Below, one piece after another: positions 55,018-63,888 of a stretch of DNA of 64,000 nucleotides (positions are counted from its first letter, which is position 1; each line of letters starts with the position of its first letter). A program made the position numbers and the translations under genes. The stretch is from assembly GCF_025457605.1 (NCBI RefSeq), contig NZ_JAMZFY010000001.1, forward strand, positions 930,001 to 994,000, in the 5' to 3' direction. The stretch comes from Haloarcula laminariae (GTDB lineage Archaea > Halobacteriota > Halobacteria > Halobacteriales > Haloarculaceae). The notes under the pieces were generated by a model. The model did no database searches. It saw nothing but the letters and a program-made list of their open reading frames with translations, and was not told where the DNA came from.

Positions 55018-56064
55018 GTGACTACTTCCGACGCCCTTCGTCTGCTGGTGCCCGTCGCCGACTCCGTGACGGTCCGTAACACCGTCGCGTACGCCGTCGA
55101 CGTGGCTACCGACGCGGCCGCCGACCGGCCAGTCGAACTCCACGTCGTCGATGTCGCTTCCACCCGGGCGGTCGACCCCGACGCCCCGGAGGAACTGGCC
55201 GCCGCAAGCGAACTGCTCGACCGCGTCGAGGCCTGGGTCGACGAGGACACGGGCGGGGAACGGCCCGCGAACCTGACGCTCGTCACCGATGTCATCGGCG
55301 CCGACCAGTATCTGTTCAGTCCCGGCGACTACGCCGACGTGTTGCTGGAGTACGCCGACGAGCAAGGCATCGACCGAATCGTGTTGGACCCCGAGTACAG
55401 CCCGGCCGGCGCGGCGCCGATGCTCCGGCCGCTCACTATCGAACTCGCCCGCAGCGATATCGAGATAGAGGAGGCGCCCGTCGAACGGCCGACCGAGCGG
55501 ACGGTCGTGGCCCGTGCGGCCTCGCTCCCGAAGTACCTCACCGTGTTCGGGGCCTCGTTTCTGTTCTATATGCTGCTTTCCTCGTGGAAACCGCTCGACT
55601 TCGCCACCGGTGCTCTCACGGCGACCCTGGTCGCCGTCCTGCTGGCCCCGGTTGCCTTCAGCGACCAACCGTCCTTCACACGAATCGGCAAACAGACCGT
55701 CAGAATGCTCATCTACGCGCCGTATCTCATGAAGGAAATCGCCGTGGCAAACCTCCAAATCGCCTACGTCGTGTTGCACCCGTCCCTCCCAATCGACCCG
55801 GAAGTGGTCGAGCTTCGACCGGCCGTCTGGGGCGACACCGCCGTCACGACGCTGGCAAACAGCATCACGCTCACGCCGGGGACGCTGACCGTCAGCGTCT
55901 CCGACCGCGCCTTCGCCATTCACTCGCTGACCGCAGGCGCACGCGAAGACCTCTTCGACGGCGGCCTGGAGCGGGCCGTGCGGTTCGTCTTCTACGGCCG
56001 CGATGCCGCGGCCATCGCCACGCCCCGCGAGCGCGGGGACGACGGGGGGCACAGCGATGGTTGA
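55018..56064 (+). CDS. mnhE: Mrp antiporter subunit E fused to an N-terminal UspA-like domain
   Basis: 348 residues, starting at GTG 55018. The first about 155 residues resemble a universal stress protein (RLLVPVADSVTVRNTVAYAVDVA; DVLLEYADEQGIDRIVLDPEY). The MnhE domain follows, with two helices (SFLFYMLLSSWKP; ATLVAVLLAPVAF) and YAPYLMKEIAVANLQIAYVVLHP. It is part of the Mrp Na+/H+ antiporter and first gene of the operon; overlaps mnhF. Confidence 0.92.
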   Translation: MTTSDALRLLVPVADSVTVRNTVAYAVDVATDAAADRPVELHVVDVASTRAVDPDAPEELAAASELLDRVEAWVDEDTGGERPANLTLVTDVIGADQYLFSPGDYADVLLEYADEQGIDRIVLDPEYSPAGAAPMLRPLTIELARSDIEIEEAPVERPTERTVVARAASLPKYLTVFGASFLFYMLLSSWKPLDFATGALTATLVAVLLAPVAFSDQPSFTRIGKQTVRMLIYAPYLMKEIAVANLQIAYVVLHPSLPIDPEVVELRPAVWGDTAVTTLANSITLTPGTLTVSVSDRAFAIHSLTAGAREDLFDGGLERAVRFVFYGRDAAAIATPRERGDDGGHSDG

Positions 56065-56332
56065 GTTCGCCACCGCCTTGCTCGCTGTCGCCGCGGCCTT
56101 CGTCAGTTTCGGCGTCGTCGCCCTCTACCGGGTGTTCGCCGGCCCGACAATCCACGACCGGGTCATCGCCGTCAACGTCGCCGGGACGAACACCGTGATA
56201 GCCATCGCGCTCGTGGCCGCCGCCTTCGAGGAGTCTACCTTCCTCGACGTGGCGCTCGTCTATGCCCTGTTGAACTTCCTGCTCTCGATAGCATTCTCGA
56301 AGTTCAACGTCGAACACGGGGGTGTGCTATGA
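56057..56332 (+). CDS. mnhF: Mrp antiporter subunit F
   Basis: 91 residues, three helices. YRVFAGPTIHDRVIAVNVAGT is the MnhF motif. Overlaps both neighbours (mnhE by eight bases, mnhG by four). Confidence 0.93.
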   Translation: MVEFATALLAVAAAFVSFGVVALYRVFAGPTIHDRVIAVNVAGTNTVIAIALVAAAFEESTFLDVALVYALLNFLLSIAFSKFNVEHGGVL

Positions 56333-56646
56333 CGCCCGTCGAGTGGGCCATCGTCGCCCTCGCCGCGCTGGGGGCCTTCTTCGGCGCCGTCGCCGCCATC
56401 GGCATCGTCAGGATGCCGGATATCTACACGCGCGCCCACGCGGCATCGAAAAGCGACACGCTCGGGGCGGTGCTGACCATCGCGGCCGTCGCCCTGGCTC
56501 TGGAGAGCGGACTCTCGACCATCAAGGCCGTCCTCCTGGTCGTGTTCATGTTCCTCACGAACCCGACGGCGGCCCACGCCATCGCCCGGGCCGCGGAGGA
56601 CCAGGGCATCGAACCGTGGACGACCGACGAGGAGGGCGAGCGATGA
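56329..56646 (+). CDS. mnhG: Mrp antiporter subunit G
   Basis: 105 residues, three helices. AAIGIVRMPDIYTRAHAASKSDTLG is the MnhG/PhaG signature; a short acidic tail follows. Membrane part of the antiporter. Confidence 0.95.
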   Translation: MTPVEWAIVALAALGAFFGAVAAIGIVRMPDIYTRAHAASKSDTLGAVLTIAAVALALESGLSTIKAVLLVVFMFLTNPTAAHAIARAAEDQGIEPWTTDEEGER

Positions 56647-57182
56647 GTCTGACCGCCCTTCAGGGCGCTTTGCTCGTGTTCGTCGTCGGCTGTGCCCTCG
56701 GCGCGGCCCTGCTCAAGGACACGCTGGCGTCGGTCATCGCGTTCGCCGCCTACAGCCTGGGGATATCCATCATCTGGCTCGTCCTCCAGGCCCCCGACGT
56801 GGGGCTGACGGAGGCCGCCGTCGGCGCCGGTATCATGACCATCCTGTTCCTGCTGGCGCTCGCCAACACGGTCACGCCCGACGCCGATAGCCTCCTGGAG
56901 TCGGTCCGCTGGCGGACGGTGGCCCTCGTCGGCGCGTTCGTCCTCGTGATGGGGGCGACGGTGCCGTCGCTGCCGGCCATCGGCGACCCGACCGCGCCCG
57001 TCGTCGGCGGCGAGATAACCCAGTACTACCTGGCGAACGCCTACAAGGAGACCCAGGTCCACAACGCGGTGACGGCGGTGCTCGCGGCCTACCGGGGCTT
57101 CGACACGCTGGGCGAGGCCGTCGTCGTCTTCTCGGCCGGCGTCGTCGCTCTCTCCGTGCTGCGCCGGGAGGTGTTCGCATGA
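56643..57182 (+). CDS. DUF4040 (MrpA C-terminal/MbhD-like) and MnhB N-terminal-like subunit
   Basis: 179 residues, about five helices. LKDTLASVIAFAAYSLGISIIWLVLQAPDVGLTEAAVGAGI is the DUF4040 motif found in the C-terminal part of bacterial MrpA and in MbhD of hydrogenases. The later part resembles MbhE. Here it is a separate gene because no full-length mrpA exists in the operon. Confidence 0.88.
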   Translation: MSLTALQGALLVFVVGCALGAALLKDTLASVIAFAAYSLGISIIWLVLQAPDVGLTEAAVGAGIMTILFLLALANTVTPDADSLLESVRWRTVALVGAFVLVMGATVPSLPAIGDPTAPVVGGEITQYYLANAYKETQVHNAVTAVLAAYRGFDTLGEAVVVFSAGVVALSVLRREVFA

Positions 57183-57649
57183 GCGCTGACGACCCGCCGG
57201 GGCTGTACGTCGAGTCGACCATCATCATGACGACGGTCCGGGTCGTCGCGCCCTTCGTCCTCACCTTCGCGCTGTTCATCATGTTCCACGGCGCGGACAC
57301 GCCCGGCGGCGGGTTCCAGGGCGGCGTCATCGCCGGCTCCGTCGTGATGATGCTCGCGTTCGCCTTCGGCATCGACTCCACCCGCCAGTGGCTCGACATC
57401 CGTATCGTCGCGGCGCTCGCCTCGGGCGGCGTCCTCCTCTTCGCCGGTATCGGACTGGGCGCGATGGCACTGGGGGGGAACTTCCTCGAGTACCACCTCT
57501 ACGAGCCTTATCTCCACCACGCCAGCAAGTACGGCATCGAACTGGTCGAACTCGGCATCGGCGGCATCGTGGCAAGCGTCGCCATCGGGCTCTTCTTCCT
57601 GCTGGCGGCCGGGTTCGGCCACGTCACGGACACGGAGGAGGAACGATGA
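57179..57649 (+). CDS. mnhB: Mrp antiporter subunit B
   Basis: 156 residues, four helices. FMFHGADTPGGGFQGGVIAGSV is the MnhB motif, with YHLYEPYLHHASKYGIELVELGIG following. Overlaps the gene before and the gene after by four bases. Confidence 0.95.
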   Translation: MSADDPPGLYVESTIIMTTVRVVAPFVLTFALFIMFHGADTPGGGFQGGVIAGSVVMMLAFAFGIDSTRQWLDIRIVAALASGGVLLFAGIGLGAMALGGNFLEYHLYEPYLHHASKYGIELVELGIGGIVASVAIGLFFLLAAGFGHVTDTEEER

Positions 57650-58020
57650 CGGCAGACCCACTGCAACTGGACCTGCTGACGAGCCGATACAACTACTACG
57701 CCGTCGTGCTGTTGCTGGGTATCGGGCTGTACACCCTCATCGAGTCGCCCAACCTCGTGAAGAAGGTCATCGGGATGAACATCTTCCAGACGGGCATCTT
57801 CCTGTTTTTCGTCACGCTGGCCTACCGCACCGGGGGGAACCCGCCGGTCGTGACCGACGGCGGCGGCCCCTACGTGAGCCCGCTGCCACACGTGCTCATC
57901 CTGACCGCCATCGTCGTCGGGGTGGCCCTCACCGCGGTGGCGCTCGCGCTCATCGTTCGCATCTACTCGGAGTACGGAACACTCGACGAAGAGACGCTGG
58001 AGGAGCTATACTATGATTGA
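57646..58020 (+). CDS. mnhC: Mrp antiporter subunit C
   Basis: 124 residues, three helices, NuoK-like. IGLYTLIESPNLVKKVIGMNIFQTGIFLFF and HVLILTAIVVGVALTAVALAL match MnhC. Overlaps the next gene by eight bases. Confidence 0.95.
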   Translation: MTADPLQLDLLTSRYNYYAVVLLLGIGLYTLIESPNLVKKVIGMNIFQTGIFLFFVTLAYRTGGNPPVVTDGGGPYVSPLPHVLILTAIVVGVALTAVALALIVRIYSEYGTLDEETLEELYYD

Positions 58021-59518
58021 CCATCTCCCCGTCCTGCTGGTGGTCGTACCGATAGTCGGCGCCGCCGTCCCGCTCGTCGCGAGCCTCTACACCGACCGCG
58101 CCGGCTGGCCGATAGCCGCCGTCACGATGCTCGGCCACGCCGCGCTCGCGGGCCTGCTCGTTCGCGAGGTGTGGACCGGCGGCGTCGTCAGCTACGCCGT
58201 CGGCGGGTTCGCGCTGCCGTACGGCATCGAACTCGCCGTCGACGGCCTCTCCGTGGCCGTCGTCGCACTCGTCAGTGCCGTCTCGCTCGGCGTCCTCGCC
58301 TACGCCCGCCGCGCCGGGCCACACGAGAACACGTTCTACAGCCAGTTTCTCCTGCTGGTCACCGGCCTCACCGGGATGACGGTGACCGGCGACGTGTTCA
58401 ACCTCTACGTGTTCCTGGAGATTACGGGCCTCGCGGCGTACGGGCTCGTCGCCAGCGGCCGCGAGGCCAGCGCGGCCGTCGCGGCCCTGAAGTACCTCAT
58501 CCTCGGGACCGTCGGCGCGTCGCTGTACCTGCTGGGCGTCGGCTACGCGCTGGCGGCGACCGGGACGCTCAACATGGCGGACATGAGCGCGAAGCTGGCG
58601 GCCTACGGCTACGACTCGACGCTCGTCCTGACCGCCTTCGGGCTGATGGTCGGGGGGCTCGCGGTCAAGGTCGCGCTGTTCCCCCTCCACACGTGGCAGC
58701 CCGACGCGTACGCGAACTCCCCCGACAGCGTCAGCGCGTTCATCTCGGCACTCGTCTCGACGGTGTCGGCCTACGCGCTCGCTCGCCTGCTGTTCTCGGT
58801 CTTCACCGTCGAGTTCCTGACGGCGGTCCCCGCCGCGCGGTGGGCCCTCCTCGCCGTCGCGTCGGTCAGCATCGTCGCCGGCTCGGCGCTTGCGGTCTCC
58901 CAGTCCAGCGTCCAGCGGATGCTGGCGTACTCCTCGGTGTCGCAGTTCGGCCTCGTCATCGCCGGCTTCGCCGTCGGGACGCCCATCGCCGTCGTCGGCG
59001 CGACGGTCCACCTCGTGGGACACGCGGTGATGAAGGGCGGCCTCTTCGCCGCCAGCGGCATCATCGAACGCGAGACCGGCGCCACGACCATCGGCGGGTA
59101 CGCCGGGATGGGCACCCGGACGCCGCTCGCCGCCGGCGCCTTCACCGTCCTCGCGCTGGGGATGGTCGGCGTCCCCCCGGCTATCGGGTTCGTCGGCAAG
59201 TGGTACATCCTCGTGGGCGCCGTCGAGGCCGAGCTGTGGCCGGTCGTCGCCGTCCTCCTGCTCAGTACGCTGCTGACACTCGCCTACTTCGCTCGCCTTG
59301 GCGAGCGGCTCTACTTCGCCGAGCCGACCATCCGCGAGGAGGGGGCCGTGGCCGACGGTGGTGCGGAATCCGCGCCGGACTCACAGCCCGACAGGGGCGT
59401 CTCGACCGGGATGCTCGCCGTGGTTGTCGTCGCGGCAGTCCTCGCGGTCGCGCTGACCGCCGCCGTCCCGGCGCTCGAACAGCTGCTAACTGAAACCCTG
59501 CCGCCACTCCTACAATGA
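58013..59518 (+). CDS. mnhD1: Mrp antiporter subunit D, first copy
   Basis: 501 residues, about 14 helices, NuoN/NuoM-like. Transport motifs: VFNLYVFLEITGLAAYGLVA (Glu in helix 5) and LKYLILGTVGASLYLLGVG, GGLAVKVALFPLHTWQPDAYANSP (Lys in helix 7), and HLVGHAVMKGGLFAASG (Lys in the discontinuous helix). Moves protons or Na+ across the membrane. Confidence 0.93.
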   Translation: MIDHLPVLLVVVPIVGAAVPLVASLYTDRAGWPIAAVTMLGHAALAGLLVREVWTGGVVSYAVGGFALPYGIELAVDGLSVAVVALVSAVSLGVLAYARRAGPHENTFYSQFLLLVTGLTGMTVTGDVFNLYVFLEITGLAAYGLVASGREASAAVAALKYLILGTVGASLYLLGVGYALAATGTLNMADMSAKLAAYGYDSTLVLTAFGLMVGGLAVKVALFPLHTWQPDAYANSPDSVSAFISALVSTVSAYALARLLFSVFTVEFLTAVPAARWALLAVASVSIVAGSALAVSQSSVQRMLAYSSVSQFGLVIAGFAVGTPIAVVGATVHLVGHAVMKGGLFAASGIIERETGATTIGGYAGMGTRTPLAAGAFTVLALGMVGVPPAIGFVGKWYILVGAVEAELWPVVAVLLLSTLLTLAYFARLGERLYFAEPTIREEGAVADGGAESAPDSQPDRGVSTGMLAVVVVAAVLAVALTAAVPALEQLLTETLPPLLQ

Positions 59519-61224
59519 TAGAACCATCCATCCGACCACTGGCCGCCGTACTCGTGAGCGCGCTGGCTATCCCCGTCATCCTCTCGCTGAAATCCCGCCC
59601 CAACGTCCGCGAGGGCGTCACGCTCCTCGTGGCCGGGTCCAAGCTCGCCATCGTCGGTAGCATGGTGCCGGGCGTGCTGTCGGGGACCGTCTACGTCACC
59701 GAGATTGCCGACTTCGGCGCCGGGCTTTCGATCGGTTTGCGAGCCGACGCGCTCGGCGTCCTCTTTGGCCTGCTCGCGAGCCTGCTGTGGGTCGTCACCA
59801 GCTTCTACTCCATCGGCTACATGCGCGGGCTGAGCGAACACGCCCAGACCAGATATTTCGCCTCGTTCGCGGCGAGTGTCTCCACGGCCATCGGCGTGGC
59901 CTTCGGCGCCAATCTCCTCACGCTCTTCGTCTTCTACGAACTGCTGACGGTCTCGACGTACCCGCTCGTTACTCACGACGAGACCGACGAGGCCCGCGCC
60001 GCCGGCCGGAAGTACCTCACCTACACCTTCGGCGGCGGCGTCGCCGTCCTCGGCGGGACCCTGCTGGTCTACTTCCTGACCGGGACGACGGCCTTCACTC
60101 CGGGGGGTATCGCGGGCCTGGCGACGGCCGACCCGACGCTCGCGAAGGCCGCGTTCGCACTGCTGGCGGCCGGCTTCGGCGTGAAGGCTGCGCTGATGCC
60201 GGCCCACTCCTGGCTGCCCGACGCGATGGTCGCGCCGACGCCGGTGTCGGGGCTGCTACACGCCGTCGCGGTCGTCAAGAGCGGCGTGTTCGGTATCGCC
60301 CGTCTGGTGCTAGACGTCTTCGGGACCGACCTGATGCGCGAACTCGGCGTCGCCCTCCCATTGGCCGCCGTCGCCGCCTTCACGCTGCTCGCCGCCAGCG
60401 TCATCGCCCTGCGCCAGGACAACCTCAAGCGCCGGCTGGCCTACTCCACCATCAGCCAGCTCTCCTACATCGTGCTGGGGCTCGCACTCCTCGAGGGGAA
60501 CGCCCTCATCGGCGGGCTCCTCCACATCCCCGCTCACGCGTTCATGAAGCTCACCCTGTTCTTCTGTGCTGGAGCCATCCACGTCGAGACGCACACCGAC
60601 GACATCAGCGACATGGCCGGTATCGGGCGACGGATGCCGCTGACGATGGCCGCCTTCGCCGTCGCCGCGGCGGGGATGGCCGGCATCCCGCTCGTCGCCG
60701 GCTTCGTCAGCAAGTGGTATCTCGTCATCGGGGCGCTGGAGGGCGGACAGACGGTCTTCGCCGCCGCGCTGCTCGTCTCCGGCATCCTCAACATCGCCTA
60801 CTTCTGGCCCATCGTCTACCAGGCGTACTTCGAGACACCGGACCACCACGACGAGAAGCCGCTCATCAGCGGCCTGCTGGGCGGGAGCGAAGCGGTGCGG
60901 CCCGACGGCGGTGAGGGCCGCGAGGACCCGGTTCCGGACGCCGATGGCGCGGTCGAAACTGACGACGCTGACGAGTCGGTGCCCGACCCCGCACACGTCG
61001 ACCACCTCGGGAAGTTCGACGAGGACCACGAACACCACGGCGGACCGCCGGCGGGCGGCTGGGACCACCGTGGCTGGCGGGGCGGGGAGAGCACCTGGTT
61101 CATGCTCGGTCCCATCCTGACGGCGGCGACACTCTCGCTGGCGCTCGGTATCGCGCCGCGACTGGCGGTGTTCCTCCGCATCGTCGAGGCGGTCGTCGGC
61201 GGCCTGCCGGGGGTGATGGGCTGA
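59515..61224 (+). CDS. mnhD2: Mrp antiporter subunit D, second copy, with an acidic His-rich insert
   Basis: 569 residues. Same core as the first copy: LTLFVFYELLTVSTYPLV (helix 5 Glu) and GVKAALMPAHSWLPDAMVAPTPVSG (Lys). Near 440-525 there is an acidic, His-rich soluble segment (FETPDHHDEKPLISGLLGG... and DEDHEHHGGPPAGGWDHR), which is absent from the other copies. The helix after it (SLALGIAPRLAVFL) resumes the core. Confidence 0.93.
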   Translation: MIEPSIRPLAAVLVSALAIPVILSLKSRPNVREGVTLLVAGSKLAIVGSMVPGVLSGTVYVTEIADFGAGLSIGLRADALGVLFGLLASLLWVVTSFYSIGYMRGLSEHAQTRYFASFAASVSTAIGVAFGANLLTLFVFYELLTVSTYPLVTHDETDEARAAGRKYLTYTFGGGVAVLGGTLLVYFLTGTTAFTPGGIAGLATADPTLAKAAFALLAAGFGVKAALMPAHSWLPDAMVAPTPVSGLLHAVAVVKSGVFGIARLVLDVFGTDLMRELGVALPLAAVAAFTLLAASVIALRQDNLKRRLAYSTISQLSYIVLGLALLEGNALIGGLLHIPAHAFMKLTLFFCAGAIHVETHTDDISDMAGIGRRMPLTMAAFAVAAAGMAGIPLVAGFVSKWYLVIGALEGGQTVFAAALLVSGILNIAYFWPIVYQAYFETPDHHDEKPLISGLLGGSEAVRPDGGEGREDPVPDADGAVETDDADESVPDPAHVDHLGKFDEDHEHHGGPPAGGWDHRGWRGGESTWFMLGPILTAATLSLALGIAPRLAVFLRIVEAVVGGLPGVMG

Positions 61225-63005
61225 TGGCGGGACCCCTCACGACCGTGCCGCCCGTCGTCGTCCTGCTGGCCGTCGCCGTCCTCATCGGCGTCCTACCCCG
61301 AAAGGTCGGCCACGCGCTCGGCATCGTCGCTTCGGGGGCCGCGTTGGCTTGGGCGTGGGTCGTCCCCTCCGGGGCCTTCCTCCGGACGACGTTCCTGGGC
61401 TTCGACGCCGTCCTGTTGAACGTCGACGACTTCTCCCGGCTGATGGGCATCATCTTCGGGATTATCGGCGTGGCGGCAGTGCTGTACTCGTACGCAAGCG
61501 AGGCCGAGAGCGTCCAGACCGCCTTCGCCTACTCCTACGTCGCCACAAGCTTCGGCGCGGTCTTTGCCGGCGACTGGCTGACGCTGCTCTTCTTCTGGGA
61601 GCTGATGGCCGTCACGAGCACGCTGCTTGTCTGGCACTACCGCGGGGCGGCGATTCGGGCCGGCTTCCGCTACGCTATCTTCCACGGCATCGGCGGAACG
61701 CTTCTGATGGCCGCCATCCTCCAGAACTACGCTATCAAGGGCACCTTCCTGTTCGGGTCGGTCCCCGGCGGACCCGAGGCGGCGGGTATCGCCCCGGGGC
61801 TCCCGGCGGCGCTGGCCGCCGTCGGCATCGGCGTCAACGTCGGCTTCATCGGCCTGCACGCCTGGCTGCCCGACACCTACCCCCGGCCACACATCGCCGC
61901 CAGCGTCTTCCTATGCGTGTTCACCACGAAGACCGGCGTCTACGGGATGTACCGGGCGTTCCCGGACGGCCACGTCGCCATCGCCTACATGGGCGGCGGG
62001 ATGGCCGTCTTCGGCGCGACCTTCGCGCTGTTCCAGAACGACATGCGGCGGCTGCTCTCCTATCACATCCAGTCCCAGGTCGGCTACATGATAGCCGGCG
62101 TCGGCATCGGGTCGGCCCTGTCACAGGCCGGCGCGTTCGCCCACGTGTTCAACCACATCCTCTACAAGGGGCTGCTGTTCATGACCGCCGGCGTCGTCGT
62201 CTACCGTACCGGCGAGGAGAACCTGAAGAAACTGGGCGGGCTGGCCCGACAGATGCCGATTACCGCCGGTGCGTTTACCGTCGCGGCGCTGTCTATCGCC
62301 GGCTTCCCCGGCTTCAACGGGTTCGTCTCGAAGGGCATCGTCATCGCGGCGAGCCACTACGACTTCCCTCACGGCCCGATTCACGTCGGCGGGCTGACGA
62401 CGCTGGAGTGGCTGCTTTACATCGGCGGCGTCGGCACCTTCATGTCGTTCATCAAGTTCGGCTACTACGCCTTCTTCCACGGGGAGTACGACGGGGACGT
62501 CGCGGACGCGAACAGCGGTCAGGCCGTCGCGATGGTCGGCATCGCCGCTCTCTGTGTGTTCTACGGCGTCTTCGACGGGGCGCTGTTCGCGCTGCTCCCC
62601 TTCGACGTGACCAGCAAGCCCCCCGTCTCGCACGTCTATCACACCTACACGGTCGAGCACATCGTCGAGGGGCTCGTCCTCGCAGTCGCCGGGCTCATCG
62701 GCTTCGCGCTCACGAAAAAGCCCCTCTCGAAACTCGGTCGCGTCCCCGACATAGATACCCTCACGAACCCGGCCGTGTTCTACGGGACCCGCGGTCTGGT
62801 CGTCGGCGTTACCGAGCTGTACGCTGCCGCCGACCGCCTGGCCGTCGCCGGTGCACACAGTGTGGTCAGCTCGGTTGCAAATCCTGATAGCATCTACGAG
62901 GGACTCGTCGAGACCGACAGCTCACACCCGCTTCGGGCGGGTATCGGCGTCAGTGTCCTCGTACTCGCGGTCTTCGTGACAGTGGCTTTACTTCTGCTAG
63001 CCTGA
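61224..63005 (+). CDS. mnhD3: Mrp antiporter subunit D/A-like, third copy
   Basis: 593 residues. Helix 5: LTLLFFWELMAVTSTLLVW; FIGLHAWLPDTYPRPHIAASVF; FNHILYKGLLFMTAGVVVYRTG. Near the C-terminus SHVYHTYTVEHIVEGLVL and a final helix. It probably supplies the role of the large NuoL-like subunit A. One base overlap with the previous stop (TGATG). Confidence 0.92.
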   Translation: MAGPLTTVPPVVVLLAVAVLIGVLPRKVGHALGIVASGAALAWAWVVPSGAFLRTTFLGFDAVLLNVDDFSRLMGIIFGIIGVAAVLYSYASEAESVQTAFAYSYVATSFGAVFAGDWLTLLFFWELMAVTSTLLVWHYRGAAIRAGFRYAIFHGIGGTLLMAAILQNYAIKGTFLFGSVPGGPEAAGIAPGLPAALAAVGIGVNVGFIGLHAWLPDTYPRPHIAASVFLCVFTTKTGVYGMYRAFPDGHVAIAYMGGGMAVFGATFALFQNDMRRLLSYHIQSQVGYMIAGVGIGSALSQAGAFAHVFNHILYKGLLFMTAGVVVYRTGEENLKKLGGLARQMPITAGAFTVAALSIAGFPGFNGFVSKGIVIAASHYDFPHGPIHVGGLTTLEWLLYIGGVGTFMSFIKFGYYAFFHGEYDGDVADANSGQAVAMVGIAALCVFYGVFDGALFALLPFDVTSKPPVSHVYHTYTVEHIVEGLVLAVAGLIGFALTKKPLSKLGRVPDIDTLTNPAVFYGTRGLVVGVTELYAAADRLAVAGAHSVVSSVANPDSIYEGLVETDSSHPLRAGIGVSVLVLAVFVTVALLLLA

Positions 63006-63044
63006 CCACTAAGGGTGTTCTCACAGCGGATAATTAGTACTGTA

Positions 63045-63055
63045 CCTTTATACGC
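63045..63055 (+). promoter_or_regulatory. TATA box of the pilin genes
   Basis: CCTTTATACGC predicts a transcript start near 63076 and a 5' leader of about 65 nt, long for this genome. Confidence 0.55.
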
Positions 63056-63141
63056 TCCTGTCCCGAAGCATCGCCCAAGGACACGACTGGGGAACTCTTG
63101 GTATCTACACGATACCACTCCAGGCCGTGTCGGACACGACT

Positions 63142-63510
63142 ATGAACATAAAAGAACTACTCCAAGACGACGACGCGGTATCACCGGTCATCGGGGTCAT
63201 CCTGATGGTCGCTATTACAGTCATCCTCGCTGCAGTGATTGCAACGTTCGTGCTCGGGCTCGGCGACTCGCTGGGTAATCAGGCGCCACAGGCGAGCTTT
63301 ACCTGCAACTCAAGCAGCGCGCTAATCCACGATGGTGGTGACCAAATAGATACGAGCAAAGTCTATGCAGGAGGAACGGGTCCACTTAACGATGGCACTA
63401 AATCAGCTGGTGATGTTATCGTCCCGAATTTCACTGAGGCAAATAGCACTGTCCCGCTTACCTGGGAAGACCAGGGTAGTTCGGCGACGCTCCGCTCGGA
63501 GGGCTGCTGA
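63142..63510 (+). CDS. Type IV pilin (archaeal, DUF1628 N-terminus), copy 1
   Basis: 122 residues. [20 protein letters not shown] is the prepilin peptide: PibD cleavage is expected before the hydrophobic DAVSPVIG helix, which forms the fibre core. The soluble part (about 45-122) is short and ends [13 protein letters not shown] 63142 chosen; a GTG five codons upstream is possible. Likely an adhesion pilus subunit. Confidence 0.9.
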   Translation: MNIKELLQDDDAVSPVIGVILMVAITVILAAVIATFVLGLGDSLGNQAPQASFTCNSSSALIHDGGDQIDTSKVYAGGTGPLNDGTKSAGDVIVPNFTEANSTVPLTWEDQGSSATLRSEGC

Positions 63511-63519
63511 TTACGAACG

Positions 63520-63888
63520 ATGAACGTCAAAGAACTACTACGAGACGATGACGCGGTATCGCCGGTTATCGGAGTAATCCTGATGGTTGCTATTACAGTC
63601 ATCCTGGCGGCCGTCATCGCGACGTTCGTGCTCGGGCTGGGCGACTCGCTGAGCAATCAGGCGCCGCAGGCTAGTTTCACCTGTGAAGGGGACGACCTAG
63701 TTCACGATGGTGGAGACGAACTTCAGGGCGATACGCTCTACCTTGCTAACGAATCCAGTTCGCTTGGAGGCGGTCCGTACTCTGCCGGTGACACAATTTT
63801 CGGCAACTTCACCGACGCTGCCGATACCGTTCCACTAACCTGGGAAGACCAGGGGAGTTCCGCCACGCTTCGCTCCGAGTCCTGCTGA
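63520..63888 (+). CDS. Type IV pilin, tandem paralogue
   Basis: 122 residues. Shares the first about 50 residues with copy 1 ([20 protein letters not shown], then the same helix) and the last 20 ([20 protein letters not shown]) while the middle differs. The gene begins nine bases after the first stop. Likely part of the same pilus. The last 112 bp of the window after it hold no gene I can support. Confidence 0.9.
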   Translation: MNVKELLRDDDAVSPVIGVILMVAITVILAAVIATFVLGLGDSLSNQAPQASFTCEGDDLVHDGGDELQGDTLYLANESSSLGGGPYSAGDTIFGNFTDAADTVPLTWEDQGSSATLRSESC

